Below are positions 1-5,394 of a stretch of DNA of 7,630 nucleotides, in pieces. The stretch lies in contig NCCR01000365.1 of the NCBI GenBank assembly GCA_002279765.1, forward strand, positions 1 through 7,630, read 5' to 3'. A program made the translations under genes and the position numbers. Each line of letters starts with the position of its first letter. The first letter of the stretch is position 1. Under the pieces are notes generated by a model, which ran no database searches, had not been told where the DNA came from, and saw only the letters and a program-made list of their open reading frames with translations. The stretch is from Verrucomicrobia bacterium 12-59-8. Its GTDB lineage: Bacteria > Verrucomicrobiota > Verrucomicrobiae > Verrucomicrobiales > Verrucomicrobiaceae.

Positions 1-1
1 A

Positions 2-1120
2 TATTACCTCCTCCCCATTAAGGTAGTCGAGTTGTCACCCAAGACAAAGGACGAGGACAATAACGACATCGCAGGTTCTGAGAAGCCCAGCAGCGGCAAG
101 CCCCTGACTCCATTTATTGAAGTCGATCCGAATGCCAACAAGATCGCCAATCGTGAATTGAAGGTGCTCATTGGCAGTGCCTTGAAGGACAAGAAAGTGA
201 CCTGGACACTTGAAGCCTTGCCAGGCGCAACACCGGCAACCATTCGCGGCCAGTGGGACGACAGCCCGACACACAAAGACCGTTTCGAGGTATCTACAGC
301 GTATGATGCGAGCAGCTTCCGCAAGGTGTCCCAGACCACGGGTGAAACCAAAGTCGGGGCCGATGGGCATACGGCCATCCGCGTAAATGTGCCACCAATC
401 GGGTTCAATCAAGTGCGGATCAAAATCCAGATCGAAGGATCAAGCACACCGATTGACTTGATCGACATGGAGGTTCCCGGCGTGGTAGTGATTGATCCAG
501 GACATGGGGGCACAGATTCAGGCACTCCTGGGAGTGATCCCACAGTTTTGGAGAAAGATTTGGTGCTCCCGTATGGCCTGGATTTGCGCCAGAAGGTCAT
601 CGATAAATTTACAGCAGAGAAGCATGGCCTCCGAATTTTCATGACTCGCAAGACCGACGTGAAGATTGACAATGCATTGCGTGCTGCACTCGCTAAAAAT
701 GTCGGAGCAGATGTGTTTCTGAGCATCCATTTTAACGCCCCAGGAGAGGATTCAGATCCCACTACGGTGCGTGGAACTGAATACATCACTCGATCGACTG
801 GACAGGTTAATGCAGCAGAAGACGCCACGCTTGGCGGCGACGTTCAGTCCGTGACTCTGGCAGCCGTATTGGCATCTGATGCCGCAGCCAAACACCGTGA
901 TCCGAAATCTGGCGGATACGCCGTTTTAAGCGACTCAACCTACGGCAACACCACTGAATATCATCCTATTCGAGGGACGATAATCGAGGTGGAATTCATC
1001 ACACATCCGACCGCACTGGAAACAGTGAGATTGACCAACCCAACAGGCGCGGCAGTTAAGGCGAAGTTTGCCGCTGATGTATCGACTGTGATTTACAACA
1101 ACATTCTCAATCACCAATGA
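2..1120 (+). CDS. Modular protein with C-terminal N-acetylmuramoyl-L-alanine amidase (Amidase_3) domain, 5' end missing
   Basis: The reading frame is open to the window edge, starting Y-Y-L-L-P, so this is the C-terminal part of a longer protein; a TTG at 32 is an in-frame codon, not a convincing start. Numbering from that TTG, residues about 21-145 look like beta-sandwich linker sequence and 150-362 form a zinc amidase. Visible motifs are D-P-G-H-G-G (H158), V-L-E-K-D (E174), S-I-H-F-N-A (H233) and I-I-E-V-E-F-I-T-H-P (E319), matching the two His, the Glu ligand and the catalytic Glu of Amidase_3 enzymes, which cut the amide between MurNAc and L-Ala of the stem peptide. The usual Gly of the last motif (E-x-G-F) is Glu here. 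The stop overlaps the next gene by 4 bp. The opening residues resemble residues 334 onward of the protein at 2123-4216, so both probably carry the same upstream module. Inferred role: a peptidoglycan-degrading effector. Confidence 0.88.
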   Translation, partial: YYLLPIKVVELSPKTKDEDNNDIAGSEKPSSGKPLTPFIEVDPNANKIANRELKVLIGSALKDKKVTWTLEALPGATPATIRGQWDDSPTHKDRFEVSTAYDASSFRKVSQTTGETKVGADGHTAIRVNVPPIGFNQVRIKIQIEGSSTPIDLIDMEVPGVVVIDPGHGGTDSGTPGSDPTVLEKDLVLPYGLDLRQKVIDKFTAEKHGLRIFMTRKTDVKIDNALRAALAKNVGADVFLSIHFNAPGEDSDPTTVRGTEYITRSTGQVNAAEDATLGGDVQSVTLAAVLASDAAAKHRDPKSGGYAVLSDSTYGNTTEYHPIRGTIIEVEFITHPTALETVRLTNPTGAAVKAKFAADVSTVIYNNILNHQ

Positions 1121-2088
1121 AAGCAGAACTGATCGCCTTGGTTGTTCTGGTTTTAAGCGTGACCACTCCATGTTCTCACGGGCATGGATGGTCCAAGGAG
1201 ATGAGTGCGCTGTTAAATGCCCATACTCCTGACTGGCTCATCATAGGCAAACCAATCGTAGTTCAACCTGCTGAACAAAATCCATCGACCGCGCCCAGCT
1301 TTCGTGAAATCTCCGGAGGAACCCAAAGCACAGGAACCAAGGTGACTATTCCGGGCCGGAATATTGCGATCAAAGTCGATTATCCAATCACATGGTGGGC
1401 CAATGGGTCGTCACTAAGTCCCGATGGCACAAAGCTGATAATCAACTCTGGAGGTGATACCCACATGCTGGAGATAGCTGTAGACGGCAGCTATCGGCCT
1501 GTTGAACTTCGGCTTCCCCAGGTGACATACGACACCGGACTGAAAGGCTTCATTTCCAGTTGGTTCTGGGCTGGGAACGATACGTTGGTGGGAAGTGCGG
1601 AAATCGACAACGAGAGGGGAGAGTTTATCGAACAGAGAATCTATGTGTTCCACCCGAAGCAAAGCATTATGAGGAGGCTCGATTTTAGCGGCTTAAATTT
1701 GCCGAGCCTTGAAGGGTTGACCGTGTCGAAGGTAGGGGATGACTTGAATCATCTGCTGATCTCCGTTGGAGGGAAGGACTTCACTGTAAAGGCTGATTTA
1801 CACACTCCGCAGTCGGTCGAGAAACAGCCGGAAAGTGCAACACCATCGCAGCAGCAGCCGAGCCTAAAATCACCTTCCGCGCCGACGACGACCGAAGCAA
1901 ACTCCTCATCCACACCGAGCGAGGAACCGTCATCATCAACGCCGTGGAGCATCATCATCGTTTTGATCGTGGCGACAAGTGGTCTGCTATGGTTGCTGCT
2001 CAAAAAGGACGGAAGTGATGCGGCCTGCAACGTCGTGGGATCCAACTCCTGGCGAAAGTTCGAAAGTGTCAGGCATTATTTCAGATGA
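1117..2088 (+). CDS. Secreted protein with C-terminal membrane anchor, candidate immunity partner of the amidase
   Basis: The product is 323 aa. It starts at the ATG that overlaps the amidase stop (ATGA), so translation is probably coupled; no good Shine-Dalgarno precedes it. Residues 1-24 form a signal peptide (one Lys, a long Leu/Val core, then S-H-G-H-G). The ectodomain (about 25-230) includes S-L-S-P-D-G-T-K-L-I-I-N, a repeat-blade motif typical of TolB/WD40-like propellers, followed by W-F-W-A-G-N-D-T-L and further beta-strand-like stretches. Residues 231-276 are a Ser/Thr/Pro/Gln-rich linker and 277-295 a single hydrophobic helix followed by Lys-Lys. The expected topology is ectodomain in the periplasm with a C-terminal anchor. 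About 28 residues after the anchor, reaching into the downstream repeat, have no counterpart in the paralogous protein, suggesting the original stop was lost. An immunity role is inferred from pairing and topology; no immunity family was recognised. A cell-envelope sensor is an alternative. Confidence 0.8.
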   Translation: MKAELIALVVLVLSVTTPCSHGHGWSKEMSALLNAHTPDWLIIGKPIVVQPAEQNPSTAPSFREISGGTQSTGTKVTIPGRNIAIKVDYPITWWANGSSLSPDGTKLIINSGGDTHMLEIAVDGSYRPVELRLPQVTYDTGLKGFISSWFWAGNDTLVGSAEIDNERGEFIEQRIYVFHPKQSIMRRLDFSGLNLPSLEGLTVSKVGDDLNHLLISVGGKDFTVKADLHTPQSVEKQPESATPSQQQPSLKSPSAPTTTEANSSSTPSEEPSSSTPWSIIIVLIVATSGLLWLLLKKDGSDAACNVVGSNSWRKFESVRHYFR

Positions 2089-2179
2089 TCGTCGTAAAAG
2101 ATTGTGTGACAAACGGCGGCGGATGTCGCAAGCGCCTCTCATTGGCGCGCAAGGGCTTGTTGCCTTAACCACCGGCGGT
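2068..2179 (+). repeat. Inter-cassette repeat, copy 1
   Basis: This 112-bp stretch aligns with 5175-5287 with few mismatches and one single-base indel in the 3' part. Both copies begin GTCAGGCATTATTT, contain ATGTCGCAAGCGCCTCTC followed by ATTGGCGCG, and end at GGCGGT. It lies directly after the partner gene in each cassette; here it contains the stop codon of the upstream gene (2086-2088) and the ATG proposed for the next gene (2123). An internal inverted repeat pairs GCGCC (2132-2136) with GGCGC (2144-2148) around a 7-base loop, with no following T-run, so it is not a standard terminator. It is probably duplicated 5' leader and start sequence of the effector gene, left by tandem duplication. 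Confidence 0.8.
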
Positions 2180-4216
2180 CCGACTGGTTGCAGCAGTGGC
2201 AGTGATCTCCCACCGCTAGAGGAGCAAACCGGGTTCAAACTCTTCACGGCCTGGCGCTACAAGCAGGTGGATTACCAAGGCGGGGAAGTGGCGGACTATC
2301 CCACCACCCCAGCCGAAAGAGGACCTGACACTTCCGAGTGGATGAAACCAGGGGAGGAACCAAACCCGCCACACACCGACGGCTTCAACGGTGACGCCGA
2401 TGAACAGGGCCATTTGAAGGACCCCGGCGATCCGCGCGATTATTTTACCCCGCCCATGATCGCTGCGGAGGAAGGCGAGGAGGGTGCGGTCCAGGTGCTC
2501 ATCCCTGGCAATATCCTCTATGGCGGTGAACGGACCGGTGAAGCGCCCACCGCAGAGCCTTCATCACTCTACACGGCGAAGAACCTGTATCATCCGCCCG
2601 ACATGCGAACAAGCAGCGATGAGTGGTCCCCTTCGAAGGCGATGTCAATGCTGGCCGATGTGCCTTATTTCAAAGAGGACGATGTCAACGGCTGGCTGGG
2701 CAACGGGTATCGGGGGCTGGGAGCCTACGAAGTTTACAGCATGCTCCAAACCCGTGAGGAGAAAGAGTTCTACGTTTCCACGGACAACATGGGCTTTGAG
2801 CAGCAGGAAGAGCTTCCCCTCCAGAAGACCACAGCCCACGCCGACGAGGGGCAGTTGCGGCTGCAATGCAACCAGGCACGCACCAGCCAGGACGAGCCGC
2901 TCACGGCGACGTTTGTGCTGATCAAAGAAACCAAGACGATTGGCGGCACGAACGCAGACCAGATAGAGACTCAGGCGGCAATTCAGCTCAAGATTGTCAC
3001 CGGCACCACCTCAACCCAGCATGAGGTGGTCAGCGGGCAGTTGCCGGAGGGTGATGTCACCGTCACCAGCGGCGTCATCACCGTGCGCTCCCCTGCGCCC
3101 GTCGATGGGAAGATTCGGCGATATTACCTCCTGCCGGTGGAGTTAAAGGACATCAAAGACCACACCAACACCGTCGATGATGTCACCATCACGAACTGGA
3201 CAACAGGCCAGGAAATCACAGATGCGAACATTGCGTGGATCGAAGCACACAGCTCCGCTACGGATGATGCACCTCGAATGCCTCAGCTAAAGTTTAACGT
3301 TCCGGGCCTGCCACAGAACGTGACATTCGAAGCAAAGCTGCTTGTTGAATACGAACGACCCTACGCTGGCAAGCAAGCAGATGACACGATTCGTGTGCCC
3401 GCTAACGGATCGTTCCAATCAGTCACCAATGGTCGTTGGCAAATCTGGAATGACTATACCAACATCCCCTTCTTTGGAGGTGATGCGACACTGACATACA
3501 AAATCAACGGCGGCGCAGAACAGACGATCAAGTTTGCCATAGGAGGCCGCAATCCAGACGATGCCCGGTGCAAAACATATACCCAGGGTCGGCCTAATGC
3601 GCCGTGGTATGCCTACGCCATTGAAAAGCACGAGAGTCAGGCTTACAACCCTGACTTCTACAATCAATTTTGGGAGCTCAGCGGCAACAGCTCGCCAATC
3701 AACAATGGTGCGAACTACACGTTCACGAGAGGTGATGCTTTGGTGGTTCGTTCACCGGGAGAGACTGGAGTTGGTGGCGCTGGTCTTGCTCAAGTGACAG
3801 GGGCGGGCGGAAACAAAACCGTATCAGCGCCCCGTGAAATCTTTTGGAACTGGCAACGGAATGTTGATGCTCTCATGGTTATCCTAGCGGGCAAAACGCA
3901 AATCGCGGAAACGTTCATGAACGATCCCTCTCCACGCAACGGACCAGGATCAATGCCGAATGGGCAGCGCCCTCAAACAACTTTCCATACGGGCCACAAT
4001 GTTCCCGTTCCAAGCAGGGTGCAGGGCCGCATTACTTTCGGTGACGCGCAGGACAACAAGCGGCCAGAGGACGCAGTTGCGATCAAGGCATACAATGGCG
4101 CTTCTGCTCATTGGTGTTCTTGGCGTGGCCCGACTGTCCACGAGTGGCAGTTCAACTACGGTCAGAACAACTATGTGGAGCAAGTCGGCGACCAAGTGGA
4201 GGAGGCCCAGCCATGA
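2123..4216 (+). CDS. Two-part effector-like protein: unknown N-terminal module and C-terminal lysozyme / lytic-transglycosylase-like domain
   Basis: The product is 697 aa from the ATG at 2123. The frame stays open upstream to a GTG at 1979 (745 aa), but that start lies deep in the previous gene; no clear Shine-Dalgarno supports either. Residues 1 to about 335 are acidic, Pro-rich and then beta-rich, with no family I recognise; part of this module (G-Y-R-G-L-G-A-Y-E-V-Y) recurs as a remnant at 5299-5361. Y-Y-L-L-P at 334 matches the start of the protein at 2-1120. Residues about 345-480 look like beta-sandwich. The C-terminal domain has A-I-E-K-H-E-S-Q (likely catalytic E504), G-A-G-L-A-Q-V-T (552-559) and W-N-W-Q-R-N-V-D-A (575-583), the E-S / G-L-x-Q / W-N-W pattern of lysozyme-like muramidases, then D-A-V-A-I-K-A-Y-N-G near the end. 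Expected action is cleavage of the glycan strand. No classical signal peptide is obvious. The stop overlaps the next gene by 4 bp. Confidence 0.8.
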   Translation: MSQAPLIGAQGLVALTTGGPTGCSSGSDLPPLEEQTGFKLFTAWRYKQVDYQGGEVADYPTTPAERGPDTSEWMKPGEEPNPPHTDGFNGDADEQGHLKDPGDPRDYFTPPMIAAEEGEEGAVQVLIPGNILYGGERTGEAPTAEPSSLYTAKNLYHPPDMRTSSDEWSPSKAMSMLADVPYFKEDDVNGWLGNGYRGLGAYEVYSMLQTREEKEFYVSTDNMGFEQQEELPLQKTTAHADEGQLRLQCNQARTSQDEPLTATFVLIKETKTIGGTNADQIETQAAIQLKIVTGTTSTQHEVVSGQLPEGDVTVTSGVITVRSPAPVDGKIRRYYLLPVELKDIKDHTNTVDDVTITNWTTGQEITDANIAWIEAHSSATDDAPRMPQLKFNVPGLPQNVTFEAKLLVEYERPYAGKQADDTIRVPANGSFQSVTNGRWQIWNDYTNIPFFGGDATLTYKINGGAEQTIKFAIGGRNPDDARCKTYTQGRPNAPWYAYAIEKHESQAYNPDFYNQFWELSGNSSPINNGANYTFTRGDALVVRSPGETGVGGAGLAQVTGAGGNKTVSAPREIFWNWQRNVDALMVILAGKTQIAETFMNDPSPRNGPGSMPNGQRPQTTFHTGHNVPVPSRVQGRITFGDAQDNKRPEDAVAIKAYNGASAHWCSWRGPTVHEWQFNYGQNNYVEQVGDQVEEAQP
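4198..4205 (+). promoter_or_regulatory. Strong Shine-Dalgarno for the gene at 4213
   Basis: GGAGGAGG lies inside the last codons of the upstream hydrolase gene, 7 bases before the ATG at 4213. It is the clearest ribosome binding site in the window. It fixes the start of the partner gene and supports the ATGA overlap as real. Confidence 0.75.
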
Positions 4217-4443
4217 GACTGTGCATCTTTTTCATTGCTGCCATGGTGGGCAGCGCCTCCGCTGAGACATTGAATCAGTGGCTGACTGAACAAGTGCAGC
4301 GCGATGAGCAGCTGCTTGTTGATGCCTTGGCGCAGACGGGAGGCCATTCTTTAGAGCTGCTCAAGGACTGCCGTTCTTTCGTGAATGTCCCAAAGGAACG
4401 GCGTTCGCTTCTGCGGAACAGAAGGATGCATTTGATGCTTTGA
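4213..4443 (+). CDS. 5' part of a frameshifted secreted, anchored protein (candidate immunity partner of the muramidase)
   Basis: This frame encodes 76 aa starting MRLCIFFIAAMVGSASA, a textbook signal peptide with an A-S-A cleavage site before E-T-L-N-Q-W-L. It starts at an ATG overlapping the upstream stop (ATGA) behind a strong GGAGGAGG. The sequence reads well as a helical domain to L-L-K-D-C-R-S-F, then turns into an Arg-rich tail (K-E-R-R-S-L-L-R-N-R-R) and stops at 4441. The -1 frame over the same stretch instead reads R-E-C-P-K-G-T-A-F-A-S-A-E-Q-K-D-A-F-D-A and runs straight into the downstream ORF. The two pieces are therefore best seen as one gene of about 317 codons (4213-5165) broken by a missing base (or two extra bases), most likely near 4370-4385. 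The cause could be a true mutation or a sequencing error. Confidence 0.7.
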   Translation: MRLCIFFIAAMVGSASAETLNQWLTEQVQRDEQLLVDALAQTGGHSLELLKDCRSFVNVPKERRSLLRNRRMHLML

Positions 4444-5165
4444 TGAGAGAAGTCGGCGAAGGTTTTTTGGCTGGTGGATACATTTACAGGCTCAAGTTCA
4501 AGACGGCCCCACCTCTTTATGCAATGTCCGCTGGTGAATGGAGCGGAAACACTTGGCACAGCATCGCTATTGGCAAAGATGTCCATATCGAACCAGAGAA
4601 TACATGGGAAGGCTCAAACAGCGATCTCCTATACACATCCTTGCTCGCTGGAGCTCGGCCAAAACTCATCAGCTACAATCAGGATGGCGAAGTTGCTCAT
4701 CAAGAGACGTTCGACGCTTCCGCATTAGACTTCGATAAGCGGTTGCAGGCCGCGATTGCATCCTATGCAAGTAGCGGGAAGCCCATCTTGGAAATGATCT
4801 CGCTTGCTGAATATATGAAGCAGCCGGATACCGCGTGGCGGGCTGTAGATACCTCCGGGAAGTTCAATTTGAGGAATCAGCATCAGCGTGCCGAGGAGCA
4901 AGAGAGATTGAGGCAGGTCAGGAAACTAACTCGCGGTGAGGCAGTCAGCGGCTTGAGCACAAACGCCGCAACTACATCGCAAAGCACACCAGCACCGAAG
5001 CCGCCGCCAGTGGTGCAGCAATCGGAACCGAAGAAGCCAACCGAAACAAAGCACACTCCAGCAATAGCAAGCGAAGAGCCGGCATCGTCGAAGCCCTGGA
5101 GCATCATCTTGGTGTTGATCGTCACGGCTGGCGGCCTGCTGTGGTTGTTCAAGCGGCGTTCGTGA
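4443..5165 (+). CDS. 3' part of the frameshifted anchored protein, with Pro-rich linker and C-terminal membrane anchor
   Basis: From the ATG at 4443, which overlaps the previous stop (TGATG), this frame encodes 240 aa; coding character clearly extends upstream in the same frame to about 4380. It has no signal peptide of its own, consistent with being the body of the split gene at 4213. It contains a mixed globular domain (E-V-G-E-G-F-L-A-G-G-Y-I-Y-R-L-K-F onward), a charged helix (R-A-E-E-Q-E-R-L-R-Q-V-R-K-L), a Ser/Thr/Pro/Lys-rich linker, and a C-terminal E-E-P-A-S-S-K-P-W-S-I-I motif, hydrophobic helix and K-R-R-S end. The last 30 or so residues, and their DNA, match the C-terminus of the protein at 1117-2088, while the ectodomains look unrelated. 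If the frame is restored, the product would be a periplasmic, membrane-anchored partner of the muramidase. Function is inferred from context only. Confidence 0.7.
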   Translation: MREVGEGFLAGGYIYRLKFKTAPPLYAMSAGEWSGNTWHSIAIGKDVHIEPENTWEGSNSDLLYTSLLAGARPKLISYNQDGEVAHQETFDASALDFDKRLQAAIASYASSGKPILEMISLAEYMKQPDTAWRAVDTSGKFNLRNQHQRAEEQERLRQVRKLTRGEAVSGLSTNAATTSQSTPAPKPPPVVQQSEPKKPTETKHTPAIASEEPASSKPWSIILVLIVTAGGLLWLFKRRS

Positions 5166-5174
5166 GCGAAAGTT

Positions 5175-5287
5175 GTCAGGCATTATTTGAGATGATCTTC
5201 GTAAAAGAATGTGTGAAAAATGGCTTCGAATGTCGCAAGCGCCTCTCATTGGCGCGTGAGAGGCTTGTTACCTCCATCAGCGGCGGT
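5175..5287 (+). repeat. Inter-cassette repeat, copy 2 (degenerate)
   Basis: This is the second copy of the repeat at 2068-2179, 10 bp after the stop of the anchored protein gene. The conserved ATGTCGCAAGCGCCTCTC is present (ATG at 5230), but the frame reads M-S-Q-A-P-L-I-G-A and then TGA, and a one-base length difference follows, so it cannot encode the start of an effector as copy 1 may. Besides the shared GCGCC/GGCGC stem (5239-5243 with 5251-5255), this copy has a perfect 7-bp alternative stem, GCCTCTC (5241-5247) with GAGAGGC (5258-5264). No T-run follows. Confidence 0.8.
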
Positions 5288-5298
5288 GCACAGTGAGC

Positions 5299-5361
5299 TA
5301 TCGGGGTCGGGGTGCCTACCAAGTGTACAGCATGCTCCAAACCCGTGAGGAGAAAGAGTTC
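5299..5361 (+). pseudogene. Remnant of the effector N-terminal module
   Basis: These 63 bp match 2708-2770 inside the muramidase effector gene at 57 of 63 positions by hand alignment; the last 36 bases are identical. The encoded peptide is Y-R-G-R-G-A-Y-Q-V-Y-S-M-L-Q-T-R-E-E-K-E. It lies only 11 bp after repeat copy 2, whereas in the intact gene the corresponding distance is about 530 bp, so an internal deletion removed most of the N-terminal region. Homology stops abruptly at 5361. The fragment is in frame with the gene at 5395 but has no ribosome binding site, and I treat it as a relic. Confidence 0.75.
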
Positions 5362-5394
5362 AGCCAAGTATCCTTAACCCCAGCAAACCTAGCC

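Noticed and set aside
32..34. TTG as the real start of the amidase protein
   Set aside because: The frame is open to the window edge and the residues before it match the paralogous protein, so the gene starts upstream of the window.
2123..2200. Lipoprotein signal at the start of the muramidase effector (T-G-C-S-S-G)
   Set aside because: There is a Cys followed by Ser/Gly residues, but the preceding residues lack a basic n-region and a continuous hydrophobic core.
4370..4390. Programmed -1 frameshift site in the anchored protein gene
   Set aside because: No canonical X-XXY-YYZ slippery heptamer or clear downstream pseudoknot is visible, so mutation or sequencing error is more likely.
5293..5394. 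N-terminal extension of the unit-3 gene from GTG 5293
   Set aside because: It would translate an effector relic ahead of an obvious export signal and has no ribosome binding site.
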